Source: Coriaria nepalensis
Taxonomy: Eukaryota; Streptophyta; Magnoliopsida; Cucurbitales; Coriariaceae
Assembly: GCA_027186245.1 (NCBI GenBank)
Contig: CP114481.1
Location: forward strand, 34,689,501 to 34,753,500
Reading direction: 5' to 3'
DNA: 64,000 nucleotides
Shown: in pieces, positions 12,092-24,850 of the stretch
How positions within the stretch are numbered: position 1 is the stretch's first letter
Layout of the letters: the number at the start of each line of letters is the position of its first letter
Translations under genes and position numbers: made by a program
The notes under the pieces: model-generated
What the model saw: the letters and a program-made list of their open reading frames with translations, nothing else
The model's database searches: none
Told to the model about the DNA's origin: nothing

Positions 12092-13654
12092 CAAGGAAAG
12101 TGTGCATTCATTTAACCTTAAAATCATTTCAATGAGTCATTTCAAGTCGATATCTTATTTCAAAGCAAGTCGAACGAATTCTATTTTTGCACTACAAACA
12201 CAAGTTTTGTGCATAACTTGCAAATGATCAATGCAAGGAAAGTGTGCATTCGTTTAACCTTAAAATCATTTCAATGAGTCATTTCAAGTCAATAACTTAT
12301 TTCAAAGCAAGTCGAACGAATTCTATATTTGCACTACAAACACAAGTTTTGTGCATAACTTGCAAATGATAAATGCAAGGAAAGTGTGCATTAGTTTAAC
12401 CTTAAAATCATTTCAATGAGTCATTGCAAGTCGATATCTTATTTCAAAGCAAGTCGAACGAATTCTATTTTTGCACTACAAACACAAGTTTTGTGCATAA
12501 CTTGCAAATGATCAATGCAAGGAAAGTGTGCATTCGTTTAACCTTAAAATCATTTCAATGAGTCATTTCAAGTCAATATCTTATTTCAAAGAAATTTGAA
12601 CGAGCACTATTTTTGCACTACAAATGCAAGTTTTGTCCATAACTTGCAAGTGATCAATGCAAGGAAAGTGTGCATTCATTTAACCTTAAAATCATTTCAA
12701 TGAGTCATTTCAAGTCGATATCTTATTTCAAAGCAAGTCGAACGAATTCTATTTTTGCACTACAAACACAAGTTTTGTGCATAACTTGCAAATGATCAAT
12801 GCAAGGAAAGTGTGCATTCGTTTAACCTTAAAATCATTTCAATGAGTCATTTCAAGTCAATAACTTATTTCAAAGCAAGTCGAACGAATTCTATATTTGC
12901 ACTACAAACACAAGTTTTGTGCATAACTTGCAAATGATAAATGCAAGGAAAGTGTGCATTAGTTTAACCTTAAAATCATTTCAATGAGTCATTTCAAGTC
13001 AATATCTTATTTGAAAGTAATTTGAACGAGCCCTATTTTTGCACTACAAATGCAAGTTTTCTGCATAACTTGCAAATGATCAATGCAAGGAAACTGTGCA
13101 TTCGTTTAACCTTAAAATCATTTCAATGAGTCATTTCAAGTCAATAACTTATTTCAAAGCAAGTCGAACGAATTCCATTTTTGCACTACAAACACAAGTT
13201 TTGTGCATAACTTGCAAGTGATCAATGCAAGGAAAGTGTGCATTCGTTTAACCTTAAAATCATTTCAATGAGTCATTCGAAGTCAATAACTTATTTCAAA
13301 GCAAGTCGAACGAATTCTATTTTTGCACTACAAACACAAGTTTTCTGCATAACTTGCAAATGATCAATGCAAGGAAAGTGTGCATTCGTTGAACCTTAAA
13401 ATCATTTCATTGAGTCATTTCAAGTCAATATCTTATTTCAAAGAAATTTGAACGAGCACTATTTTTGCACTACAAATGCAAGTTTTGTGCATAACCTGCA
13501 AGTGATCAATGCAAGGAAAGTGTGCATTCATTTAACCTTAAAATCATTTCAATGAGTCATTTCAAGTCGATATCTTATTTCAAAGCAAGTCGAACGAATT
13601 CTATTTTTGCACTACAAACACAAGTTTTGTGCATAACTTGCAAATGATCAATGT

Positions 13655-15640
13655 AAGGAAAGTGTGCATTCGTTTAACCTTAAAATCATTTCAATGAGTC
13701 ATTTCAAGTCAATAACTTATTTCAAAGCAAGTCGAACGAATTCTATATTTGCACTACAAACACAAGTTTTGTGCATAACTTGCAAATGATCAATGCAGGG
13801 AAAGTGTGCATTAGTTTAACCTTAAAATCATATCAATGAGTCATTTCAAGTCAATATCTTATTTGAACGTAATTTGAACGAGCCCTATTTTTGCACTACA
13901 AATGCAAGTTTTCTGCATAACTTGCAAATGATCAATACAAGGAAAGGGTGCATTCGTTTAACCTTAAAATCATTTCAATGAGTCATTTCAAATCAATAAC
14001 TTATTTCAAAGCAAGTCGAACGAATTCTATTTTTGCACTACAAACACAAGTTTTGTGCATAACTTGCAAATGATCAATGGAAGGAAAGTGTGCATTCGTT
14101 TAACCTTAAAATCATTTCAATGAGTCATTTGAAGTCAATAACTTATTTCAAAGCAAGTCGAACGAATTCTATTTTTGCACTACAAACACAAGTTTTCTGC
14201 ATAACTTGAAAATGATCAATGCAAGGAAAGTGTGCATTCGTCGAACCTTAAAATCATTTCATTGAGTCATTTCAAGTCAAAATCTTATTTCAAAGAAATT
14301 TGAACGAGCACTATTTTTGCACTACAAATGCAAGTTTTGTGCATAACTTGCAAGTGATCAATGTAAGGAAAGTGTGCATTTATTTAACCTTAAAATCATT
14401 TCAATGAGTCATTTCAAGTCGATATCTTATTTCAAAGCAAGTCGAACGAATTCTATTTTTGCACTACAAACACAAGTTTTGTGCATAACTTGCAAATGAT
14501 CAATGCAAGGAAAGTGTGCATTCGTTTAACCTTAAAATCATTTCAATGAGTCATTTCAAGTCAATAACTTATTTCAAAGCAAGTCGAACGAATTCTATAT
14601 TTGCACTACAAACACAAGTTTTCTGCATAACTTGCAAATGATCAATGCAAGGAAAGTGTGCATTCGTTGAACCTTAAAATCATTTCATTGAGTCATTTCA
14701 AGTCAATATCTTATTTCAAAGAAATTTGAACGAGCACTATTTTTGCACTACAAATGCAAGTTTTGTGAATAACCTGCAAGTGATCAATGCAAGGAAAGTG
14801 TGCATTCATTTAACCTTAAAATCATTTCAATGAGTCATTTCAAGTCGATATCTTATTTCAAAGCAAGTCGAACGAATTCTATTTTTGCACTACAAACACA
14901 AGTTTTGTGCATAACTTGCAAATGATCAATGTAAGGAAAGTGTGCATTCGTTTAACCTTAAAATCATTTCAATGAGTCATTTCAAGTCAATAACTTATTT
15001 CAAAGCAAGTCGAACGAATTCTATATTTGCACTACAAACACAAGTTTTGTGCATAACTTGCAAATGATCAATGCAGGGAAAGTGTGCATTAGTTTAACCT
15101 TAAAATCATATCAATGAGTCATTTCAAGTCAATATCTTATTTGAACGTAATTTGAACGAGCCCTATTTTTGCACTACAAATGCAAGTTTTCTGCATAACT
15201 TGCAAATGATCAATACAAGGAAAGGGTGCATTCGTTTAACCTTAAAATCATTTCAATGAGTCATTTCAAATCAATAACTTATTTCAAAGCAAGTCGAACG
15301 AATTCTATTTTTGCACTACAAACACAAGTTTTGTGCATAACTTGCAAATGATCAATGGAAGGAAAGTGTGCATTCGTTTAACCTTAAAATCATTTCAATG
15401 AGTCATTTGAAGTCAATAACTTATTTCAAAGCAAGTCGAACGAATTCTATTTTTGCACTACAAACAAAAGTTTTCTGCATAACTTGAAAATGATCAATGC
15501 AAGGAAAGTGTGCATTCGTCGAACCTTAAAATCATTTCATTGAGTCATTTCAAGTCAAAATCTTATTTCAAAGAAATTTGAACGAGCACTATTTTTGCAC
15601 TACAAATGCAAGTTTTGTGCATAACTTGCAAGTGATCAAT
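13655..15640 (+). repeat. Further copies of the 9-unit HOR
   Basis: The gcaggg, atacaagg and cttgaaaatg markers reappear in the same order at 13795/13933/14205 and 15073/15211/15483. Both sets step by 1,278 bp. They are separated from the 7.4-12.1 kb run by about 1.5 kb of units related to the 4-6.4 kb region. One unit here carries ttttgtgaataacc (about 14765), a single-base change from its paralogue near 16469. Confidence 0.85.
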
Positions 15641-17863
15641 GCAAGGAAAGTGTGCATTTATTTAACCTTAAAATCATTTCAATGAGTCATTTCAAGTCGA
15701 TATCTTATTTCAAAGCAAGTCGAACGAATTCTATTTTTGCACTACAAACACAAGTTTTGTGCATAACTTGCAAATGATCAATGCAAGGAAAGTGTGCATT
15801 CGTTTAACCTTAAAATCATTTCAATGAGTCATTTCAAGTCAATAACTTATTTCAAAGCAAGTCGAACGAATTCTATATTTGCACTACAAACACAAGTTTT
15901 GTGCATAACTTGCAAATGATCAATGCAAGGAAAGTGTGCATTAGTTTAACCTTAAAATCATTTCAATGAGTCATTTCAAGTCAATATCTTATTTGAAAGT
16001 AATTTGAACGAGCCCTATTTTTGCACTACAAATGCAAGTTTTCTGCATAACTTGCAAATAATCAATGCAAGGAAAGTGTGCATTCGTTTAACCTTAAAAT
16101 CATTTCAATGAGTCATTTCAAGTCAATAACTTATTTCAAAGCAAGTCGAACGAATTCTATTTTTGCACTACAAACACAAGTTTTGTGCATAACTTGCAAG
16201 TGATCAATGCAAGGAAAGTGTGCATTCGTTTAACCTTAAAATCATTTCAATGAGTCATTTGAAGTCAATAACTTATTTCAAAGCAAGTCGAACGAATTCT
16301 ATTTTTGCACTACAAACACAAGTTTTCTGCATAACTTGCAAATGATCAATGCAAGGAAAGTGTGCATTCGTTGAACCTTAAAATCATTTCATTGAGTCAT
16401 TTCAAGTCAATATCTTATTTCAAAGAAATTTGAACGAGCACTATTTTTGCACTACAAATGCAAGTTTTGTGCATAACCTGCAAGTGATCAATGCAAGGAA
16501 AGTGTGCATTCATTTAACCTTAAAATCATTTCAATGAGTCATTTCAAGTCGATATCTTATTTCAAAGCAAGTCGAACGAATTCTATTTTTGCACTACAAA
16601 CACAAGTTTTGTGCATAACTTGCAAATGATCAATGTAAGGAAAGTGTGCATTCGTTTAACCTTAAAATCATTTCAATGAGTCATTTCAAGTCAATAACTT
16701 ATTTCAAAGCAAGTCGAACGAATTCTATATTTGCACTACAAACACAAGTTTTGTGCATAACTTGCAAATGATCAATGCAGGGAAAGTGTGCATTAGTTTA
16801 ACCTTAAAATCATATCAATGAGTCATTTCAAGTCAATATCTTATTTGAACGTAATTTGAACGAGCCCTATTTTTGCACTACAAATGCAAGTTTTCTGCAT
16901 AACTTGCAAATGATCAATACAAGGAAAGGGTGCATTCGTTTAACCTTAAAATCATTTCAATGAGTCATTTCAAATCAATAACTTATTTCAAAGCAAGTCG
17001 AACGAATTCTATTTTTGCACTACAAACACAAGTTTTGTGCATAACTTGCAAATGATCAATGGAAGGAAAGTGTGCATTCGTTTAACCTTAAAATCATTTC
17101 AATGAGTCATTTGAAGTCAATAACTTATTTCAAAGCAAGTCGAACGAATTCTATTTTTGCACTACAAACACAAGTTTTCTGCATAACTTGAAAATGATCA
17201 ATGCAAGGAAAGTGTGCATTCGTCGAACCTTAAAATCATTTCATTGAGTCATTTCAAGTCAAAATCTTATTTCAAAGAAATTTGAACGAGCACTATTTTT
17301 GCACTACAAATGCAAGTTTTGTGCATAACTTGCAAGTGATCAATGCAAGGAAAGTGTGCATTTATTTAACCTTAAAATCATTTCAATGAGTCATTTCAAG
17401 TCGATATCTTATTTCAAAGCAAGTCGAACGAATTCTATTTTTGCACTACAAACACAAGTTTTGTGCATAACTTGCAAATGATCAATGCAAGGAAAGTGTG
17501 CATTCGTTTAACCTTAAAATCATTTCAATGAGTCATTTCAAGTCAATAACTTATTTCAAAGCAAGTCGAACGAATTCTATATTTGCACTACAAACACAAG
17601 TTTTGTGCATAACTTGCAAATGATCAATGCAAGGAAAGTGTGCATTAGTTTAACCTTAAAATCATTTCAATGAGTCATTTCAAGTCAATATCTTATTTGA
17701 AAGTAATTTGAACGAGCCCTATTTTTGCACTACAAATGCAAGTTTTCTGCATAACTTGCAAATAATCAATGCAAGGAAAGTGTGCATTCGTTTAACCTTA
17801 AAATCATTTCAATGAGTCATTTCAAGTCAATAACTTATTTCAAAGCAAGTCGAACGAATTCTA
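14600..17863 (+). repeat. 12-unit higher-order repeat (1,704 bp), about two copies
   Basis: cttgaaaatg (15483 and 17187), gcaggg (15073 and 16777) and the cttgcaaataatc variant (16051 and 17755) are each 1,704 bp apart, which is 12 x 142. The match starts at about 14600, where the upstream base differs (ctatattt versus ctattttt), and ends near 16159/17863. The 12-unit HOR contains the 9-unit one plus three more units, so it probably arose by misaligned exchange from the 9-unit array. Confidence 0.85.
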
Positions 17864-18160
17864 TATTTGCACTACAAACACAAGTTTTGTGCATAACTTG
17901 CAAATGATCAATGCAAGGAAAGTGTGCATTAGTTTAACCTTAAAATCATTTCAATGAGTCATTTCAAGTCAATATCTTATTTGAAAGTAATTTGAACGAG
18001 CCCTATTTTTGCACTACAAATGCAAGTTTTCTGCATAACTTGCAAATAATCAATGCAAGGAAAGTGTGCATTCGTTTAACCTTAAAATCATTTCAATGAG
18101 TCATTTCAAGTCAATAACTTATTTCAAAGCAAGTCGAACGAATTCTATTTTTGCACTACA
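17580..18160 (+). repeat. Two-unit duplication (284 bp) at the end of the 12-unit HOR
   Basis: The rare cttgcaaataatc variant at 17755 is repeated at 18039, 284 bp later. Its preceding agccctattt unit is repeated too. Only one extra dimer is present. It is a local slip product at the HOR edge. Confidence 0.75.
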
Positions 18161-18992
18161 AACACAAGTTTTGTGCATAACTTGCAAGTGATCAATGCAA
18201 GGAAAGTGTGCATTCGTTTAACCTTAAAATCATTTCAATGAGTCATTTGAAGTCAATAACTTATTTCAAAGCAAGTCGAACGAATTCTATTTTTGCACTA
18301 CAAACACAAGTTTTCTGCATAACTTGCAAATGATCAATGCAAGGAAAGTGTGCATTCGTTGAACCTTAAAATCATTTCATTGAGTCATTTCAAGTCAATA
18401 TCTTATTTCAAAGAAATTTGAACGAGCACTATTTTTGCACTACAAATGCAAGTTTTGTGCATAACTTGCAAGTGATCAATGCATGGAAAGTGTGCATTCA
18501 TTTAACCTTAAAATCATTTCAATGAGTCATTTCAAGTCGATATCTTATTTCAAAGCAAGTCGAACGAATTCTATTTTTGCACTACAAATGCAAGTTTTGT
18601 GCATAACTTGCAAGTGATCAATGCAAGGAAAGTGTGCATTCATTTAACCTTAAAATCATTTCAATGAGTCATTTCAAGTCGATATCTTATTTCAAAGCAA
18701 GTCGAACGAATTCTATTTTTGCACTACAAACACAAGTTTTGTGCATAACTTGCAAATGATCAATGCAAGGAAAGTGTGCATTCGTTTAACCTTAAAATCA
18801 TTTCAATGAGTCATTTCAAGTCAATAACTTATTTCAAAGCAACTCGAACGAATTCTATTTTTGCACTACAAACACAAGTTTTCTGCATAACTTGCAAGTG
18901 ATCAATGCAAGGAAAGTGTGCATTCGTTTAACCTTAAAATCATTTCATTGAGTCATTTCAAGTCAATATCTTATTTCAAAGCAAGTCGAACG

Positions 18993-21900
18993 AATTCTAT
19001 TTTTGCACTACAAACACAAGTTTTGTGCATAACTTGCAAATGATCAATGCAAGGAAAGTGTGCATTCGTTGAACCTTAAAATCATTTCAATGAGTCATTT
19101 CAAGTCAATAACTTATTTCAAAGCAAGTCGAACGAATTCTATTTTTGCACTACAAACACAAGTTTTGTGCATAACTTGCAAGTGATCAATGCAAGGAAAG
19201 TGTGCATTCGTTGAACCTCAAAATCATTTCATTGAGTCATTTCAAGGCAATATCCTATTTCAAAGAAATTTGAACGAGCACTATTTTTGCACTACAAATG
19301 CAAGTTTTGTGCATAACTTGCAAGTAATCAATGCAAGGAAAGTTTGCATTCGTTTAACCTTAAAATCATTTCAATGAGTCATTTCAAGTCGATATCTTAT
19401 TTCAAAGCAAGTCGAACGAATTCTATATTTGCACTACAAACACAAGTTTGTGCATAACTTGCAAATGATCAATGCAAGGAAAGTGTGCATTAGTTTAACC
19501 TTAAAATCATTTCACTGAGTCATTTCATGTCAATAACTTATTTCAAAGCTAGTCGAACGAATTCTATTTTTGCACTACAAACACAAGTTTTGTGCATAAC
19601 TTGCAAATGATCAATGCAAGGAAAGTGTGCATTCGTTTAACCTTAAAATCATTTCAATGAGTCATTTCAAGTCAATATCTTATTTGAAAGTAATTTGAAC
19701 GAGCCCTATTTTTGCACTACAAATGCAAGTTTTCTGCATAACTTGCAAATGATCAATGCAAGGAACGTGTGCATTCGTTTAACCTTAAAATCATTTCAAT
19801 GAGTCATTCCAAGTCAATAACTTATTTCAAAGCAAGTCGAACGAATTCCATTTTTGCACTACAAACACAAGTTTTGTGCATAACTTGCAAGTGATCAACG
19901 CAAGGAAAGTGTGCATTCGTTTAACCTTAAAATCATTTCAATGAGTCATTTGAAGTCAATAACTTATTTCAGAGCAACTCGAACGAATTCTATTTTTGCA
20001 CTACAAACACAAGTTTTCTGCATAACTTGCAAATGATCAATGCAAGGAAAGTGTGCATTCGTTTAACCTTAAAATCATTTCAATGAGTCATTTCAAGTCA
20101 ACAACTTATTTCAAAGCAAGTCGAACGAATTCTATTTTTGCACTACAAACACAAGTTTTGTGCATAACTTGCAAGTGATCAATGCAAGGAAAGTGTGCAT
20201 TCGTTGAACCTTAAAATCATTTCATTGAGTCATTTCAAGTCAATATCTTATTTCAAAGCAACTCGAACGAATTCTATTTTTGCACTACAAACACAAGTTT
20301 TGTGCATAACTTGCAAATGATCAATGCAAGGAAAGTGTGCATTCGTTTAACCTTAAACTCATTTCAATGAGTCATTTCAAGCCAATAACTTATTTCAAAG
20401 CAAGTCGAACGAATTCTATTTTTGCACTACAAACACAAGTTTTGTGCATAACTTGCAAATGATCAATGCAAGGAAAGTGTGCATTCGTTTAACCTTAAAA
20501 TCATTTCAATGAGTCATTTCAAGTCAATAACTTATTTCAAAGCAAGTCGAACGAATTCTATTTTTGCACTACAAACACAAGTTTTGTGCATAACTTGCAA
20601 GTGATCAATGCAAGGAAAATGTGCATTCGTTTAACCTTAAAATCATTTCAATGAGTCATTTCCAGTCAATAAGTTATTTCAAAGCAAGTCAAAAGAATTC
20701 TATTTTTGCACTACAAATGCATGTTTTGGGCATAACTTGCAAATGATCAATGCAAGGAAAGTGTGCATTCGTTTAACCTTAAAATCATTGCAATGAGTCT
20801 TTTCAAGTCAATAACTTATTTTAAAGCAAGTCGAACCAATTCTATTTTTGCACTACAAACACAAGTTTTCTACATAACTTGCAAATGATCAATGCAAGGA
20901 AAGTGTGCATTCGTTTAACCTTAAAATCATTTCAATGAGTCATTTCAAGTCAATAACTTATTTCAAAGCAAGTCGAACTAATTCTATTTTTGCACTACAA
21001 ACACAAGTTTTGTGCATAACTTGCAAATGATCAATGCAAGGAAAGTGTGCATTCGTTGAACCTTAAAATCATTTCAATGAGTCATTTCAAGTCAATAACT
21101 TATTTCAAAGCAAGTCGAACGAATTCTATTTTTGCACTACAAACACAAGTTTTGTGCATAACTTGCAAGTGATCAATGCAAGGAAAGTGTGCATTCGTTG
21201 AACCTCAAAATCATTTCATTGAGTCATTTCAAGGCAATATCCTATTTCAAAGAAATTTGAACGAGCACTATTTTTGCACTACAAATGCAAGTTTTGTGCA
21301 TAACTTGCAAGTAATCAATGCAAGGAAAGTTTGCATTCGTTTAACCTTAAAATCATTTCAATGAGTCATTTCAAGTCGATATCTTATTTCAAAGCAAGTC
21401 GAACGAATTCTATATTTGCACTACAAACACAAGTTTGTGCATAACTTGCAAATGATCAATGCAAGGAAAGTGTGCATTAGTTTAACCTTAAAATCATTTC
21501 ACTGAGTCATTTCATGTCAATAACTTATTTCAAAGCTAGTCGAACGAATTCTATTTTTGCACTACAAACACAAGTTTTGTGCATAACTTGCAAATGATCA
21601 ATGCAAGGAAAGTGTGCATTCGTTTAACCTTAAAATCATTTCAATGAGTCATTTCAGGTCAATATCTTATTTGAAAGTAATTTGAACGAGCCCTATTTTT
21701 GCACTACAAATGCAAGTTTTCTGCATAACTTGCAAATGATCAATGCAAGGAACGTGTGCATTCGTTTAACCTTAAAATCATTTCAATGAGTCATTCCAAG
21801 TCAATAACTTATTTCAAAGCAAGTCAAACGAATTCCATTTTTGCACTACAAACACAAGTTTTGTGCATAACTTGCAAGTGATCAACGCAAGGAAAGTGTG

Positions 21901-23100
21901 CATTCGTTTAACCTTAAAATCATTTCAATGAGTCATTTGAAGTCAATAACTTATTTCAGAGCAACTCGAACGAATTCTATTTTTGCACTACAAACACAAG
22001 TTTTCTGCATAACTTGCAAATGATCAATGCAAGGAAAGTGTGCATTCGTTTAACCTTAAAATCATTTCAATGAGTCATTTCAAGTCAACAACTTATTTCA
22101 AAGCAAGTCGAACGAATTCTATTTTTGCACTACAAACACAAGTTTTGTGCATAACTTGCAAGTGATCAATGCAAGGAAAGTGTGCATTCGTTGAACCTTA
22201 AAATCATTTCATTGAGTCATTTCAAGTCAATATCTTATTTCAAAGCAACTCGAACGAATTCTATTTTTGCACTACAAACACAAGTTTTGTGCATAACTTG
22301 CAAATGATCAATGCAAGGAAAGTGTGCATTCGTTTAACCTTAAACTCATTTCAATGAGTCATTTCAAGCCAATAACTTATTTCAAAGCAAGTCGAACGAA
22401 TTCTATTTTTGCACTACAAACACAAGTTTTGTGCATAACTTGCAAATGATCAATGCAAGGAAAGTGTGCATTCGTTTAACCTTAAAATCATTTCAATGAG
22501 TCATTTCAAGTCAATAACTTATTTCAAAGCAAGTCGAACGAATTCTATTTTTGCACTACAAACACAAGTTTTGTGCATAACTTGCAAGTGATCAATGCAA
22601 GGAAAATGTGCATTCGTTTAACCTTAAAATCATTTCAATGAGTCATTTCCAGTCAATAAGTTATTTCAAAGCAAGTCAAAAGAATTCTATTTTTGCACTA
22701 CAAATGCATGTTTTGGGCATAACTTGCAAATGATCAATGCAAGGAAAGTGTGCATTCGTTTAACCTTAAAATCATTGCAATGAGTCTTTTCAAGTCAATA
22801 ACTTATTTCAAAGCAAGTCGAACCAATTCTATTTTTGCACTACAAACACAAGTTTTCTACATAACTTGCAAATGATCAATGCAAGGAAAGTGTGCATTCG
22901 TTTAACCTTAAAATCATTTCAATGAGTCATTTCAAGTCAATAACTTATTTCAAAGCAAGTCGAACTAATTCTATTTTTGCACTACAAACACAAGTTTTGT
23001 GCATAACTTGCAAATGATCAATGCAAGGAAAGTGTGCATTCGTTGAACCTTAAAATCATTTCAATGAGTCATTTCAAGTCAATAACTTATTTCAAAGCAA
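18993..23100 (+). repeat. 14-unit tandem duplication (1,987 bp)
   Basis: The blocks 18993-20979 and 20980-22966 are direct neighbours, and the match continues to about 23100. Offset 1,987 is 14 x 142 minus one; the missing base is a shared 1-bp deletion (cacaagtttgtgc near 19445 and 21432). Shared private variants include gaacctcaaaatc, tcaaggcaatatcc, tcatgtcaataac with gctagtcg, ggaacgtgtg, gatcaacgc and ggaaaatgtg (20614 and 22601). I noticed only three differences (near 19668/21655, 19836/21823 and 20821/22808), so the duplication is recent. Left junction: base 18992 is g where 20979 is t. Confidence 0.92.
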
Positions 23101-23850
23101 CTCGAACGAATTCTATTTTTGCACTACAAACACAAGTTTTGTGCATAACTTGCAAGTGATCAATGCAAGGAAAGTGTGCATTCGTTTAACCTTAAAATCA
23201 TTTCAATGTGTCATTTCAAGTCGATATCTTATTTCAAAGCAAGTCGAACGAATTCTATTTTTGCACTACAAACACAAGTTTTGTGCATAACTTGCAAGTG
23301 ATCAATGCAAGGAAAATGTGCATTCGTTTAACCTTAAAATCATTTCAATGAGTCATTTCCAGTCAATAAGTTATTTCAAAGCAAGTCAAAAGAATTCTAT
23401 TTTTGCACTACAAATGCATGTTTTGGGCATAACTTGCAAATGATCAATGCAAGGAAAGTGTGCATTCGTTTAACCTTAAAATCATTGCAATGAGTCTTTT
23501 CAAGTCAATAACTTATTTCAAAGCAAGTCGAACCAATTCTATTTTTGCACTACAAACACAAGTTTTCTACATAACTTGCAAATGATCAATGCAAGGAAAG
23601 TGTGCATTCGTTTAACCTTAAAATCATTTCAATGAGTCATTTCAAGTCAATAACTTATTTCAAAGCAAGTCGAACTAATTCTATTTTTGCACTACAAACA
23701 TAAGTTTTGTGCATAACTTGCAAATGATCAATGCAAGGAAAGTGTGCATTCGTTGAACCTTAAAATCATTTCAATGAGTCATTTCAAGTCAATAACTTAT
23801 TTCAAAGCAACTCGAACGAATTCTATTTTTGCACTACAAACACAAGTTTT
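22570..23850 (+). repeat. 5-unit duplication (710 bp) following the 14-unit block
   Basis: ggaaaatgtg at 22601 recurs at 23311. The following ttttgggcat, tgagtctttt, gtcgaaccaattc, ttctacataac and gtcgaactaattc variants repeat in the same order 710 bp later. One difference is acataagtttt in the second copy near 23699. The final units of the 14-unit block were therefore copied a third time. Confidence 0.85.
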
Positions 23851-23899
23851 GTGCATAACTTGCAAGTCATCAATGCAAGGAAAGTGTGCATTCGTTTAA

Positions 23900-24850
23900 C
23901 CTTAAAATCATTTCATTTAGTCATTTCAAGTCAATATCTTATTTCAAAGAAATTTGAACGAGCACTATTTTTGCACTCCAAATGCAAGTTTTGTGCATAA
24001 CTTGCAAGTGATCAATGGAAGGAAAGTGTGCATTCATTTAACCTTAAAATCATTTCAATGAGTCATTTCAAGTCGATATCTTATTTCAAAGCAAGTCGAA
24101 CGAATTCTATTTTTGCACTACAAACACAAGGTTTGTGCATAACTTGCAAATGATCAATGCAAGGAAAGTGTGCATTCGTTTAACCTTAAAATCATTTCAT
24201 TTAGTCATTTCAAGTCAATATCTTATTTCAAAGAAATTTGAACGAGCACTATTTTTGCACTCCAAATGCAAGTTTTGTGCATAACTTGCAAATGATCAAT
24301 GGAAGGAAAGTGTGCATTCATTTAACCTTAAAATCATTTCAATGAGTCATTTCAAGTCGATATCTTATTTCAAAGCAAGTCGAACGAATTCTATTTTTGC
24401 ACTACAAACACAAGGTTTGTGCATAACTTGCAAATGATCAATGCAAGGAAAGTGTGCATTCGTTTAACCTTAAAATCATTTCATTTAGTCATTTCAAGTC
24501 AATATCTTATTTCAAAGAAATTTGAACGAGCACTATTTTTGCACTCCAAATGCAAGTTTTGTGCATAACTTGCAAATGATCAATGGAAGGAAAGTGTGCA
24601 TTCATTTAACCTTAAAATCATTTCAATGAGTCATTTCAAGTCGATATCTTATTTCAAAGCAAGTCGAACGAATTCTATTTTTGCACTACAAACACAAGGT
24701 TTGTGCATAACTTGCAAATGATCAATGCAAGGAAAGTGTGCATTCGTTTAACCTTAAAATCATTTGAATGAGTCATTTCAAGTCAATATCTTATTTCAAA
24801 GAAATTTGAACGAGCACTATTTTTGCACTACAAATGCAAGTTTTGTGCAT
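23900..24850 (+). repeat. Dimeric (284-bp) run, about three copies
   Basis: The variant caaggtttgtg occurs at 24127, 24411 and 24695, exactly 284 bp apart. It alternates with units carrying tttagtcatttc, gcactccaaatgc and atggaagg. A single later dimer of the same type, with caagg at 26825, is 2,130 bp (15 units) further on. This marks a separate exchange. Confidence 0.88.

Noticed and set aside
19189..21364. Identical 62-codon frames at 19189-19377 and 21176-21364
   Set aside because: They are identical only because they lie in the two copies of the 14-unit duplication. Both read straight across a unit boundary.
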